From Bacillus albus (lineage in GTDB: Bacteria; Bacillota; Bacilli; Bacillales; Bacillaceae_G), in NCBI RefSeq assembly GCF_001884185.1, contig NZ_MAOE01000091.1:1-64000 (forward strand): DNA of 64,000 nt. Direction: 5' to 3'. Under the pieces are notes generated by a model that was not told the origin of the DNA, searched no databases, and saw only the letters and a list, made by a program, of their open reading frames with translations. Both the position numbers and the translations under genes were made by a program. Below are positions 1 through 9,835 of the stretch, in pieces (position 1 is the stretch's first letter; every line of letters starts with the position of its first letter).

Positions 1-27
1 ATCTGAAGTAAATTTAGTCATAAAAAA

Positions 28-69
28 ACTACACCTCCAATTGTTAGACTGTGTCTAACAATTGGGGTG
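28..69 (-). terminator. Terminator of the opp operon
   Basis: A 13-bp perfect inverted repeat (37-49 with 53-65, 3-nt loop) is extended by CACC/GGTG on the outside. Read on the minus strand it is followed a few bases later by a run of seven T. It lies just downstream of the last opp gene. Confidence 0.85.
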
Positions 70-93
70 CAGTTCAGAAGATTGGCTGTTTTA

Positions 94-1029
94 TTATTGA
101 TAAATCTCTTTATATTTCTTATACTCCGCTTCAGAACATAGTACAAAATGTCCTGGGCGAATTTCACGCATTGTTGGTTCTTCACTACCATAATTATGCT
201 GAGATGGATCGTATACGATACGTTTACGATTGCGCTCATAATCTGGATCCGGAAGTGGAATTGCTGATAATAGTGATTTTGTATATGGATGAATTGGATT
301 CGCATATAACTCATCACTTGTTGTTAGCTCAACGATTTGACCACGGTACATTACGCCAATGCGGTCACTAATGTATTTTACCATTGATAAATCGTGGGCA
401 ATGAATAAGTATGTTAAACCTTTTTCTTTTTGTAGCTTTTTCAGTAAGTTTACAACTTGCGCCTGAATTGATACGTCAAGTGCTGAGATTGGCTCATCCG
501 CAATAATAAATTCAGGTTCTACAGCAAGTGCACGAGCGATACCGATACGTTGACGTTGTCCACCTGAGAATTCATGCGGGAAACGGTTTGCGTGCTCTTT
601 ATTTAAACCAACTGTGTTTAATAATTCATGAACACGGTCCATACGCTCTTTTTTGTTTTTTGCTAGTCCGTGAATATCGATACCTTCTGCAATAATATCC
701 CCTACTGTCATACGAGGGTTTAATGATGCATATGGATCTTGGAAAATCATTTGCATTTTACGGTTGAATTTCTTCAGCTCTGCGCGCGATTTTTTACCAT
801 GTACATTTTCACCATCGAATAACACTTCACCAGCAGTTGCATCATATAAACGAATAATCGTTCTTCCAGTTGTTGATTTACCACAACCTGATTCTCCTAC
901 AAGACCAAATGTTTCACCGCGGTAAATATCAAATGAAATATCATTAACCGCTTTGACAACACCACCACTCACGTCGAAGTGCTGCTTCACATTTTTTACT
1001 TCAATTAATTTCTCGCGTTGTTTAGTCAT
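94..1029 (-). CDS. oppF: Oligopeptide ABC transporter ATP-binding protein OppF
   Basis: One of the two ATPases that power oligopeptide import, acting on the inner face of the membrane with OppD. The Walker A motif GESGCGKST (near residue 50), the signature FSGGQRQRIGIARAL and the Walker B stretch FIIADEPISALD are all visible, and the C-terminal oligopeptide-transporter extension is present. I place the start at the ATG at 1029 (311 aa): it has an AGGTGA ribosome site 6 bases upstream, whereas the in-frame GTG at 1038 has none. The start overlaps the oppD stop by 8 nt, so the two are translationally coupled. It is the last gene of oppABCDF and is followed by a strong terminator. The family assignment is secure; peptide specificity cannot be read from the ATPase. 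Confidence 0.95.
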   Translation of the reverse strand: MTKQREKLIEVKNVKQHFDVSGGVVKAVNDISFDIYRGETFGLVGESGCGKSTTGRTIIRLYDATAGEVLFDGENVHGKKSRAELKKFNRKMQMIFQDPYASLNPRMTVGDIIAEGIDIHGLAKNKKERMDRVHELLNTVGLNKEHANRFPHEFSGGQRQRIGIARALAVEPEFIIADEPISALDVSIQAQVVNLLKKLQKEKGLTYLFIAHDLSMVKYISDRIGVMYRGQIVELTTSDELYANPIHPYTKSLLSAIPLPDPDYERNRKRIVYDPSQHNYGSEEPTMREIRPGHFVLCSEAEYKKYKEIYQ

Positions 1030-2065
1030 GTTGTTCACCTGCTTTCATTTGAAGAATGCGTTTTTCAACAACTGCCGGCGGTTTTACTTCTGGAGCTTGC
1101 TCGTGAAGTAACCAAGTTGCCGCGTAGTGTGTATCACTTACTTTAAATAAAGGTGGGTCCATTTCAAAGTCAATTTTCAATGCCTGCGGGTTACGTGGTG
1201 CAAAAGCATCTCCCTTTGGCGGCTTCAATAAATCTGGAGGCGTTCCAGGGATTGCATATAACTCTTCTTCTGAACCATCTAAACTTGGCATAGATGCGAT
1301 TAAGCCCCAAGTATATGGATGTTTTGGATTGTAGAAAATTTCATCTACAGTTCCGATTTCAACAACTTTACCAGCGTACATAACTGCTACGCGGTCCGCA
1401 ACGTTCGCCACTACACCTAAGTCATGCGTAATGAAAATGATTGCTGCTTCTGTTTTTTGCTGAATGTCTTTCATAAGTTCTAAAATTTGCGCCTGAATTG
1501 TAACGTCTAACGCTGTTGTCGGCTCATCGGCAATCAATAATTTCGGGTTACAAGCTAACGCCATCGCAATAACTACACGCTGTCTCATACCACCTGAGAA
1601 TTGGTGAGGATATTGTTTTAAGCGAGCTTCTGGATTTGGAATACCTACAAGGTCGATTAATTCTAAAGCAACTTTACGTGCATCTGCTTTACTCATTCCT
1701 TGGTGTTTAATAAGGCCTTCCATAATTTGATTTCCAATTGTCATCGTTGGGTTTAATGATGTCATTGGATCTTGGAAAATCATCGCGATATCTTTACCAC
1801 GAACTTGTTGCATTTCTTTTTCTGTTAATTTCGTTAAGTCACGACCTTCAAATACGATTTCACCATTTTTAATACGTCCAGGAGGATTCGGAATTAATCC
1901 CATTAACGCTTTAGAAGTAACTGATTTCCCAGAACCAGATTCTCCTACAATCGCTAATGTTTCTCCTTTTTTCAAATTAAAAGTAACGCCGCGCACAGCT
2001 TGTACTTCACCTGCATGTGTATCAAAGGAGACTTGTAAATCTTTTACCTCTAACAATGTTTTCAT
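1022..2065 (-). CDS. oppD: Oligopeptide ABC transporter ATP-binding protein OppD
   Basis: Partner ATPase of OppF in the peptide importer. Walker [14 protein letters not shown], signature [15 protein letters not shown] and Walker [14 protein letters not shown] are intact. The 347-aa length and the C-terminal region with [15 protein letters not shown] fit the OppD/DppD family. The ATG at 2065 has a good GGGGAGAGG site upstream. It lies 18 bp after oppC and overlaps oppF, so all five genes read as one transcription unit. In Bacillus, Opp imports signalling peptides of the Phr and PapR type as well as nutrients. That is family knowledge, and it matters here because a PlcR-type regulator lies at 24 kb. 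Confidence 0.95.
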   Translation of the reverse strand: MKTLLEVKDLQVSFDTHAGEVQAVRGVTFNLKKGETLAIVGESGSGKSVTSKALMGLIPNPPGRIKNGEIVFEGRDLTKLTEKEMQQVRGKDIAMIFQDPMTSLNPTMTIGNQIMEGLIKHQGMSKADARKVALELIDLVGIPNPEARLKQYPHQFSGGMRQRVVIAMALACNPKLLIADEPTTALDVTIQAQILELMKDIQQKTEAAIIFITHDLGVVANVADRVAVMYAGKVVEIGTVDEIFYNPKHPYTWGLIASMPSLDGSEEELYAIPGTPPDLLKPPKGDAFAPRNPQALKIDFEMDPPLFKVSDTHYAATWLLHEQAPEVKPPAVVEKRILQMKAGEQHD

Positions 2066-2083
2066 CTTTGCCTCTCCCCTCTT

Positions 2084-3100
2084 TTACTTACGCATTTTTG
2101 GATCTAACGCGTCGCGTAATCCGTCTGCCATTAAGTTAAACGCTAAAATTAATATACTGATGACAACCGCAGGGATGAACATCATATGCGGATACGTTTG
2201 AATTGATTTATAACCGTCATTTACAAGAGAACCAAGTGATGCGAATGGTGGCTGGATACCTAAACCGATGAAGCTTAAGAACGCCTCACCAAACACCGCT
2301 GTTGGAATTGTAAACATTGTCATTACGATAATTGGTCCCATTACGTTCGGGATTAAGTGTTTTACAATTAATTGTGTATTTGTTGCACCTAATGTACGAG
2401 ATGCTAATACGTATTCTTGGTTTTTTAATTTTAGGATTTGTCCACGAACGATACGCGACATCCCTATCCAACCTGTAATTGCCATTGCGAGTGTAATTGA
2501 CCATATACCAGATCCCATAATGATTACCATTAAAATAACGATGATTAAGTATGGAATACCGTTAATAATCTCCATAATACGTTGCATAATGTTATCTACT
2601 CTACCGCCATAGAACGCTGAAATACCTCCATATGCAACCCCAATTACTAAGTCAATCGCTGCTGCTAAAAGAGCGATATATAATGATACACGCGTACCTT
2701 CCCATGTTCTTGTCCATAAATCGCGTCCAAGATCATCTGTACCAAACCAGAAATACTCTTTAATATCACGTTTTTCATATTGATCAACACCATATTGATC
2801 TGTACCGTCAAATGGTAGCCAATGAACATTTTCAATAACAGGAATTTTCGGTGGTAATTTCGCACGACCTAAGTCTTGCTCTTTATACGAGTGTTTACTT
2901 ACCATCGGTCCTAAAATTGCTAGTAATATAATAAGCGTTAATAAAACGAAACCGAACATTGCTCCTTTATGTTGGAACAAACGTCTTCTTACATCTTGCC
3001 AAAACGTTAAGCTTGGACGGGCAATGACTTCATTATCCACATTATTTTGATTGGCTTGTTGAAATAAATCTGGAGATAATTTTTGTACATCTTTCATCAT
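2084..3100 (-). CDS. oppC: Oligopeptide ABC transporter permease OppC
   Basis: Integral membrane permease of the peptide importer, 338 aa. An N-terminal cytoplasmic tail of about 50 residues leads into a first membrane helix (GFVLLTLIILLAILGP). After a long external loop come five more helices carrying the typical binding-protein-dependent permease (EAA) loop around RTLGATNTQLIVKHLIPN. The start overlaps the oppB stop in an ATGA arrangement (3097-3100), so translation is coupled. Two consecutive ATG codons (3100 and 3097) could each serve as the start. Its place between oppB and oppD fixes the name OppC rather than DppC or AppC, though those families are close relatives. Confidence 0.94.
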   Translation of the reverse strand: MMKDVQKLSPDLFQQANQNNVDNEVIARPSLTFWQDVRRRLFQHKGAMFGFVLLTLIILLAILGPMVSKHSYKEQDLGRAKLPPKIPVIENVHWLPFDGTDQYGVDQYEKRDIKEYFWFGTDDLGRDLWTRTWEGTRVSLYIALLAAAIDLVIGVAYGGISAFYGGRVDNIMQRIMEIINGIPYLIIVILMVIIMGSGIWSITLAMAITGWIGMSRIVRGQILKLKNQEYVLASRTLGATNTQLIVKHLIPNVMGPIIVMTMFTIPTAVFGEAFLSFIGLGIQPPFASLGSLVNDGYKSIQTYPHMMFIPAVVISILILAFNLMADGLRDALDPKMRK

Positions 3101-4026
3101 TTTTTCCCTCCCGCTAAACGAATTCGAGGATCAATAATTCCGTATAAAATATCGACAATGAAAATAACTAAAATGAAGATTGCACTATAGAAAATTGTAG
3201 TTCCCATAATAACTGTATAGTCATTCACTGTAATAGATTTTACGAACTGTTCCCCTAGTCCAGGTACAGCATAAATTTGCTCAATAACTAATGTTCCTGT
3301 AATTAAACCTGCAACCATTGGTCCTAAAATTGTTACAACTGGAATTAACGCGTTACGAAGTGCGTGTTTAATAATAATAACGCCTTGGCTAATTCCTTTC
3401 GCTTTCGCTGTTAAAATGTAGTCAGCTTGCATAACCTCAATTAACTCCGCACGAGCGAAACGTGCAATTGTTGCGATAACTGCCATCGATAAAGCAATTG
3501 TAGGCATTACTGTAAACTCTGGTCCTTTCCAGAATGCTACTGGGAACCATCCAAGTTTTACCCCTACGAAATATTGTAGTAATGCGGCGAATACGAACGA
3601 TGGTACCGACATCCCGAGTACGGAAATAATTGTCGCCCCATAATCGACCCACGTATTGTTACGAAGCGCCGCAACGATTCCTAAAATTAAACCGATAAAT
3701 GTACCTAATATAATCGCTTGTAAACCAAGTTGTGCTGATGGTCCAATGCGATCCACAATCATATCTGTTACTGGACGGTTATCATATTGGAATGATACCC
3801 CTAAATCACCTTTTGCTAAGTTACCTAAGTAACGTGCATATTGAACTGGTACTGGATCATTTAAGCCATATTTTTCAAGAATGATTTCTTTTTGTGCCGG
3901 TGATAGCTTCTCCTGGTTTTTAAGCGGAGAACCCGGAAGTAATTTCATCAAAAAGAAAGTCAGTGTAGTAATTAAAAATAATGTCAAAGCCATGTACACG
4001 AAACGTTTTAATACATAACGTCCCAT
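3097..4026 (-). CDS. oppB: Oligopeptide ABC transporter permease OppB
   Basis: Second permease of the peptide importer, 309 aa with about six membrane helices. The N-terminus MGRYVLKRF is the usual OppB/DppB start. The EAA-type coupling loop is seen around YILTAKAKGISQGVIIIKHALRN. The ATG at 4026 is chosen because AGGTG precedes it by 7 bases; the longer frame up to 4059 has no ribosome site. A 126-bp gap containing hairpins separates it from oppA, while its stop overlaps oppC. Its job is to form the translocation pore with OppC. Confidence 0.94.
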   Translation of the reverse strand: MGRYVLKRFVYMALTLFLITTLTFFLMKLLPGSPLKNQEKLSPAQKEIILEKYGLNDPVPVQYARYLGNLAKGDLGVSFQYDNRPVTDMIVDRIGPSAQLGLQAIILGTFIGLILGIVAALRNNTWVDYGATIISVLGMSVPSFVFAALLQYFVGVKLGWFPVAFWKGPEFTVMPTIALSMAVIATIARFARAELIEVMQADYILTAKAKGISQGVIIIKHALRNALIPVVTILGPMVAGLITGTLVIEQIYAVPGLGEQFVKSITVNDYTVIMGTTIFYSAIFILVIFIVDILYGIIDPRIRLAGGKK

Positions 4027-4105
4027 AGTCAAGCACCTCCCCGTTTTTCTCAAAAGCAATAAGATAGTTTAAAATATTCTTACTTTTATTTTTTTAAAAT
4101 AAGAG

Positions 4106-4128
4106 CATATGCCCATCATAGGCATATA
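4106..4128 (-). promoter_or_regulatory. Intercistronic hairpin between oppA and oppB
   Basis: A 7-bp inverted repeat (ATATGCC / GGCATAT) lies in the oppA-oppB gap. On the minus strand it is followed by a second A/T-rich dyad (4081-4104). There is no clean U-tract, so it looks like a processing or partial-attenuation site that would keep binding-protein mRNA more abundant than permease mRNA. That role is inferred. Confidence 0.4.
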
Positions 4129-4152
4129 CCCTAGTAAACGATGGAAAAAAGT

Positions 4153-5808
4153 TTATTTTTGTTCAACAGATGCCCATTTGTAAGTTAATCTACCACCATA
4201 GTTGATTGGGATAATATCTTTCACGGCACCTTTAACTACATACGCTGAACCTTTTTGGAAGATTGGAGTGATAACTACATCCTCTTTAATTAACATCTTC
4301 TCTACCTCTAAAAGGTTGTTCCAGCGTGCTTGTAAATCTTTTGTATCTGTTTTAGCTTTTAGAATTAATTCATCATATTTCTGATTAGAATATCCTGTTT
4401 TATTTTGAGAACCATTCGTAACAAACATATCTAAATATGAGATTGGATCTGGGAAATCTGGTCCCCAAATACCAAACGCAATATCATATTGCTGAGAATC
4501 TTCTAATTTATTTTTTTGTGCGAATGGCTGCTGTTTAATTTTAATCGATAAACCTGGCAAGTTCTTTTCCATTTCACCTTTTAAGAATTCACCAACTTTT
4601 TTCGCATCTTCATTATCGAAATTTAAGAATTCTAGTTCGATTTTATCAGTGCCAAGCTCTTTCTTCGCTGTTTCCCACAACTTTTTCGCTTCTTTTGGAT
4701 TTGTTTCAACTAACTTTCCATTTTCAGCTCGGAAGTCTTTTTTATTCGGACCTTCAGCGAAATCTTTTCCAACAAATCCATAAGCTCCAATTGCACCATT
4801 ATTTAAAATAACCTTCGCAATATTATCACGGTCAAAGGACATTGAAATTGCTTTTCTTAAGTTTTTATTGCTTAAGTATTGATTACTTTGATTAAACCTT
4901 AAGTAAGCAACCCCTGCTTCTTTTCTTGTGTGGAATTCTGGGCTTTGTCTAAACTTATCAACAAATTCTGAAGATAGAGCCGCACGATCAATCGAGTTTG
5001 TCTCATATAAATTTACATCAGTAGATGTATTTTTTACAATATTAAAGTTAATTTCTTCGATTTTAACCGTTTTATTATCCCAATATGATGGGTTCCTCTT
5101 AAACTGAAAGCTTTGTTCATGTTTCCAATCACTCATAACAAATGGCCCATTATATAATGTTGTATTTGCCTCTAATCCAAACTTCTCACCTTGTGCTTTT
5201 ACAAAGTTTTCATTTAGTGGATAAAATACTGGATAAACTGTTAAATCAACAAAGTAAGGAACGGGATTATCTAATTCCACTTCTAATGTATAGTCATCAA
5301 TTGCTTTTACACCTAATTGGTCAGCAGGTAATTCTTTTTTATGAATCTTCTCTGCATTTTTAATGTCGAACATAATGTACGAATATGTCGCTTTTGTATC
5401 TGGATTTACTGCTCTTTTCCATGAATACACAAAGTCTTTTGCTGTTACAGGTTCCCCATTCGACCATTTCGCATCTTTTCTTAATTTAAATATGTATTTC
5501 TTCCCATCATCTAACTTTTGAAAATCTTCAGCAACTCCTGGCATTCTCTTTTGATCTTTGCCGGTACGATATAAACCTTCCATCGTATTATTTAACGCTG
5601 TAGAAGATGCAGAATCAGATGCTAATGAAGCATCCATTGACGGAATTTCAGATAACTCTGTTAAATTAAGAATCTGCTTTCCATTACTACTACTCGTAGC
5701 ATTTTCTTTCCCTTTTGCTTTTGCGTCATCTTTTTGGTAGCTACACGCGCCAAGCAACATACTTGCAGTCAACGTCGATGCAAGTAATAACGGTATCTTT
5801 TTCTTCAT
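4153..5808 (-). CDS. oppA: Oligopeptide-binding lipoprotein OppA
   Basis: Extracellular solute-binding lipoprotein (551 aa) that captures oligopeptides for OppBCDF. A lysine-rich signal peptide ends in the lipobox LGAC, with the lipidated cysteine at residue 22. The mature protein has the family-5 solute-binding fold: TEIPSMDASLA-type start, the KFTFKLRKDAKWSNG-like segment near 110-125 and the PDPISYLDMF region near 460. Length is normal for OppA. It heads the operon, 126 bp before oppB, with a sigma-A-like promoter upstream at about 5899-5926. B. cereus-group genomes carry many OppA paralogues; being linked to a full opp operon makes this one the likely housekeeping copy. Confidence 0.95.
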   Translation of the reverse strand: MKKKIPLLLASTLTASMLLGACSYQKDDAKAKGKENATSSSNGKQILNLTELSEIPSMDASLASDSASSTALNNTMEGLYRTGKDQKRMPGVAEDFQKLDDGKKYIFKLRKDAKWSNGEPVTAKDFVYSWKRAVNPDTKATYSYIMFDIKNAEKIHKKELPADQLGVKAIDDYTLEVELDNPVPYFVDLTVYPVFYPLNENFVKAQGEKFGLEANTTLYNGPFVMSDWKHEQSFQFKRNPSYWDNKTVKIEEINFNIVKNTSTDVNLYETNSIDRAALSSEFVDKFRQSPEFHTRKEAGVAYLRFNQSNQYLSNKNLRKAISMSFDRDNIAKVILNNGAIGAYGFVGKDFAEGPNKKDFRAENGKLVETNPKEAKKLWETAKKELGTDKIELEFLNFDNEDAKKVGEFLKGEMEKNLPGLSIKIKQQPFAQKNKLEDSQQYDIAFGIWGPDFPDPISYLDMFVTNGSQNKTGYSNQKYDELILKAKTDTKDLQARWNNLLEVEKMLIKEDVVITPIFQKGSAYVVKGAVKDIIPINYGGRLTYKWASVEQK

Positions 5809-5898
5809 GTTGTGTTGCCTCCCCTAATTGCACTTCCTGTACCCTCACTTGTAAAAAAGTAGAATTGAAAGAATAATCTCCAAGTTTCTACAATTTTC

Positions 5899-5926
5899 AT
5901 TATACATATAATATAACAATTGTGAA
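5899..5926 (-). promoter_or_regulatory. Probable sigma-A promoter of the opp operon
   Basis: Minus-strand hexamers TTCACA (5921-5926) and TATAAT (5899-5904) are separated by 16 bp, about 90 bp before oppA. The rest of the 5809-6127 gap is A/T-rich and shows no gene. Confidence 0.5.
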
Positions 5927-6127
5927 TATAGTTTTTTGTTTTTTTGTTAAAATTTTTAATAAAATGTTTATATTTTTATTTTTTTGTAAAGGGATACGTT
6001 AACATTGCTACCATCATCTTGAAATCAGACCTTTAATTGCGTATAATTTTCAAAAAATTAATTCTAGTACATATTATAGCTTTTATAGTATAATAATTCT
6101 AGTAATATTTTGACGGAGGGGAACATT

Positions 6128-6508
6128 TTGAATAAAGTTTTTTTTCATACTTGTATACTAATTTTCATGGCGATAATCGCTTCTAGTATTGGCGCATTCC
6201 TCGTTTCATCGCAATTTTTGTTGAATTTTGTCAACATCTCGTTTTATATCGCACTATTTTTTATTCTTGTTGGCGGTTTTTTATTCATATTTCAAAATGG
6301 ATTTTTCAATGTAACAATTTACGCCTTTCAAAGAGTGTTTGGTACGAACAAAAAAATTGAGTCCTTAATTGAAGAAGTAGAGGAACCTGTCGATAAGAAA
6401 GAACGTATTTATAAAACATATTCATTCAAATGGACGTATCCAATTTGTATTACCGGTATCGTTCTTGGGTTGTTCTCGACCCTCATTAGCTTTACTATTT
6501 TGATGTAG
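6128..6508 (+). CDS. DUF3899-type small membrane protein
   Basis: A 126-aa integral membrane protein with three predicted helices: about residues 6-28, 36-58 and 98-122. A charged cytoplasmic loop (IEEVEEPVDKKER) lies between the second and third. The TTG at 6128 is chosen because a strong GGAGGGG site lies 6 bases upstream; the upstream in-frame TTG at 6110 lies within the ribosome site itself. It matches my memory of the DUF3899 family, often found beside trpS and opp in Bacillus. No function is known and I see no catalytic motif. It is transcribed alone, between the divergent opp operon and the trpS leader. Confidence 0.75.
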   Translation: MNKVFFHTCILIFMAIIASSIGAFLVSSQFLLNFVNISFYIALFFILVGGFLFIFQNGFFNVTIYAFQRVFGTNKKIESLIEEVEEPVDKKERIYKTYSFKWTYPICITGIVLGLFSTLISFTILM

Positions 6509-6619
6509 TTTGCAAACACTATCCCATATGATATAATAATCAGCAAAACATTTTGTTATAAAACTTTAGTTCTTTCATATTAAAAGAGCTCAGGTAACAA
6601 TAAATAAATTTATATGTAT

Positions 6620-6856
6620 GCGATGATAAAGAAGAGTACATATTGAGGCAATTTCAGAGAGCTTGTGGCTGGTGTGAACAAGTAATTGTACAGTATGGAA
6701 TGGGCTTTTGAGCACCAAACCGAACCGAAAGTAGTAGGCTTTGGCGTTATATCCAAACGTTATTATGGATTAGAGAGATTTCACAGTAGTGAAATAATTA
6801 GGGTGGTACCGCGGTCCATTCGTCCCTATAGTTTTTTGGGATGAATGGGCTTTTTT
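6620..6856 (+). promoter_or_regulatory. T-box riboswitch (Trp) controlling trpS
   Basis: A leader of about 240 nt with the diagnostic T-box AGGGTGGTACCGCG at 6800-6813. It is followed by a terminator hairpin (6816-6826 with 6838-6848) and a T-run at 6851-6856. Stem I features precede it: an AG-bulge-type GAGAG, and GTGAAC near 6674. A TGG triplet at 6696-6698 sits where the specifier codon should be, matching tRNA-Trp and the gene downstream. Uncharged tRNA-Trp would stabilise the antiterminator and switch trpS on. Confidence 0.93.
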
Positions 6857-6893
6857 GTTTGCCTTCTCTTCCCTATCACGCATTCAAATTTAG

Positions 6894-7895
<1,002 letters not shown>

Positions 7896-7899
7896 CATA

Positions 7900-8020
7900 T
7901 AAAGCGGAGGCGGCTCGTTTAGAATGCGAGGGGGATGGAGCTCCTGACATAGAGGCGCTTTTTGCCTCGCTGGAAGGCGCGAAGCCACCGAACATTCTTG
8001 CCGCTGAAGCTAAGTTACAA
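7900..8020 (+). repeat. GC-rich structured element after trpS
   Basis: About 120 bp far richer in G+C than its surroundings, directly after the trpS stop and before the terminator. It can fold as a multi-branched RNA: AGCGG (7902-7906) can pair with CCGCT (8001-8005). Inside are a CTCG/CGAG hairpin, the self-complementary GGAGCTCC and the GAGGC/GCCTC hairpin. One plus-strand frame, shifted relative to trpS, is open and reads KAEAARLECEGDGAPD and so on, but has no start codon or ribosome site. I believe similar blocks are dispersed in Bacillaceae genomes, but I cannot verify that here. Not a recognised gene. Confidence 0.45.
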
Positions 8021-8026
8021 CAAATT

Positions 8027-8055
8027 AAAAAAACCGCCAATTGGCGGTTTTTTAA
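8027..8055. terminator. Bidirectional terminator between trpS and yjbA
   Basis: A perfect palindrome (AAAAAACCGCCAA / TTGGCGGTTTTTT) gives a U-tract on either strand and serves the convergent trpS and yjbA genes. Confidence 0.93.
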
Positions 8056-8798
8056 TTTACCTTTTGCTCGTTTTCCATTTCCCATAACTTTTCAAAAAAT
8101 GGCTGTCCTTTTACGAGACGCTCGCATAATTGTTCGTGCTTCTCAGACCAGCCTGCTTTCGCTTCATCGTACAGTTTAGCCCAAATATCTTCAAATTCCA
8201 TATGTTGAACCATTCCGTATGCTGATGGATCCCACTCTGTGAACCAATAGCGAATCTCTGCTGTGTTTTTCGTTGTATGTAATTGATCTAACGCCATAAA
8301 TAATAATTGTTTCAGCTGTCTTTCTTTACGAGTTAAGCCATTCATAATGAAAGGTGATGGTGATAAAATATGGTGTTCTTTTTCCATTTCTTCTACTTGG
8401 AACTCATACTTTTCTGCTTGTACGTTTTCTACCATCTCATATACCATCTGCTCTTGGCGCGGTATAAGTCTACTTTTTCGGATTGGTACATTATAACCAA
8501 TTGTGTCAATCGCAATAATTCCTTTTCCATCTGTAACTACAAAGCAATACTCTTGCTGCAAACGTTCATGATTTTTACGAATATAAGCCTTATGATGTAC
8601 GTCTTCCAACATTTTTTGCGGAAGCTCTAACAATTCGTCCTCGATGTAATGATATAATGTGGAATCTACTTTTAATAATGGCACTTGATCTAATAGCTCA
8701 ATCGTATCATCTTTTCGCCATTCGTAAAAATGACAAACGTTATACCCATTCTCTTCACCTTCAAACCAATTTACCCATACATCATGTAGATATAACAT
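8052..8798 (-). CDS. yjbA: YjbA-family protein (DUF3603)
   Basis: A 248-aa soluble protein of unknown function matching the YjbA/DUF3603 family, which neighbours trpS in B. subtilis as it does here (convergent). Visible features are an N-terminal segment [20 protein letters not shown], an acidic middle, and a C-terminal W-rich region ([13 protein letters not shown], then [17 protein letters not shown]). No signal peptide or membrane helix. Identification rests on remembered sequence and synteny. Monocistronic, ending in the palindromic terminator shared with trpS. Confidence 0.82.
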   Translation of the reverse strand: MLYLHDVWVNWFEGEENGYNVCHFYEWRKDDTIELLDQVPLLKVDSTLYHYIEDELLELPQKMLEDVHHKAYIRKNHERLQQEYCFVVTDGKGIIAIDTIGYNVPIRKSRLIPRQEQMVYEMVENVQAEKYEFQVEEMEKEHHILSPSPFIMNGLTRKERQLKQLLFMALDQLHTTKNTAEIRYWFTEWDPSAYGMVQHMEFEDIWAKLYDEAKAGWSEKHEQLCERLVKGQPFFEKLWEMENEQKVN

Positions 8799-8910
8799 TC
8801 ACTACCCCTCACTTCACTACTGTTTGTATCAATCATTATGTTCAATTTTTCTAAACTTTATTCCACCTAAGGAAATATATTCTAATTATTATTTTTTCTT
8901 CTATTAATAC

Positions 8911-8942
8911 TAAAAAAACAGGAAATAGAGCTCCTGTTTTTT
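8911..8942 (-). terminator. Terminator of yjaZ
   Basis: The stem AAAAACAGGA/TCCTGTTTTT (loop AATAGAGC) overlaps the last bases of yjaZ and supplies U-tracts in both directions. Confidence 0.85.
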
Positions 8943-9729
8943 ATATATGAAATGTATTCGCTTTATTCAATATTTCTTTCGCATCTATAGATAATAAAGA
9001 AAGTGTATCTATAGATGAGGAAGCTACACAATCTTTGACAATATGAAATCCAAGTACATAGCCAAGCATCTTCGGATAAGAATGAAATCCATTTAATAAA
9101 ATGTCGTGCTCCCTTGTTCCTCGTTTTATACTTATCCTTTCATGTACAACGTTTTTCCAATAATAAATAGCCTCATCTTTTGAAAGATACGTCGTCCACG
9201 GTGCATTATTTTTTTCTGAATACCTTTCTGTTACTGCTTGCTCAGCTAATCCTTCCATAATCATCGTATCAAGTAATGTATACTCTGTTTCTTTCGTATC
9301 CATTTGATGCAACCTGCATATGTGATGATATTCATGTGCCAATAACACTTTTAACTCTTCCACCGAATTCCGTCCACATACGAATAAGAAAATAACGTGA
9401 CGCATAGATAATCCTGCCCTGCCGTTATACTCTTCTTGTACAGTTCGATTATAGGAATCTGATAATAAAATAAAGACAGGGACATCTGGACCTTTTAACC
9501 AATTTTTTAGTTTCTCATACTCTGTACGTAATTCTTTCCAAACTTCCTTTTTCTCTAACTCTTTAATTTCTTGTTCTCCTCGCATAACCGGGCGATACAT
9601 ACCTTTAGAAATTAAAAAGCGATACAACCTTTCTTTTGGAAGCGGAATATACTTCGTAAACTTCTCACAGAGCTTTTCTGGCCGTCCGTAATATAGATGT
9701 AACCACTCGGCAGTTTCAACAATCCCCAT
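8941..9729 (-). CDS. yjaZ: DUF2268 putative zinc metalloprotease YjaZ
   Basis: A 262-aa protein of the YjaZ/DUF2268 family. The zinc-protease motif HEYHH is followed by a conserved glutamate in MIMEGLAEQAV, about 25 residues further on, which fits a gluzincin-like metal site. No signal peptide is visible, so it is probably cytoplasmic. It lies downstream of fabF as in B. subtilis (fabHA-fabF-yjaZ), but a strong palindromic terminator at 9786-9831 separates it, so it probably has its own promoter. Substrate unknown; catalytic activity is inferred from the motif only. Confidence 0.82.
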   Translation of the reverse strand: MGIVETAEWLHLYYGRPEKLCEKFTKYIPLPKERLYRFLISKGMYRPVMRGEQEIKELEKKEVWKELRTEYEKLKNWLKGPDVPVFILLSDSYNRTVQEEYNGRAGLSMRHVIFLFVCGRNSVEELKVLLAHEYHHICRLHQMDTKETEYTLLDTMIMEGLAEQAVTERYSEKNNAPWTTYLSKDEAIYYWKNVVHERISIKRGTREHDILLNGFHSYPKMLGYVLGFHIVKDCVASSSIDTLSLLSIDAKEILNKANTFHI

Positions 9730-9785
9730 CTTTATCCCTCCTTTTTCTTATGTATATGCAAAAGGAGAAAAAGGCGTAAAAATAA

Positions 9786-9831
9786 ATAAGGAGTTTTTTC
9801 GCAATATATTGCGAAAAAACTCCTTATTTCA
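9786..9831. terminator. Terminator of fabH-fabF
   Basis: A 21-bp perfect palindrome arm (AATAAGGAGTTTTTTCGCAA and its complement, loop TAT) lies directly after fabF on the minus strand. Confidence 0.9.
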
Positions 9832-9835
9832 TCTA

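Noticed and set aside
6110-6127. Upstream TTG start for the DUF3899-type protein
   Set aside because: The GGAGGGG ribosome site lies inside this extension, so translation must start downstream at 6128.
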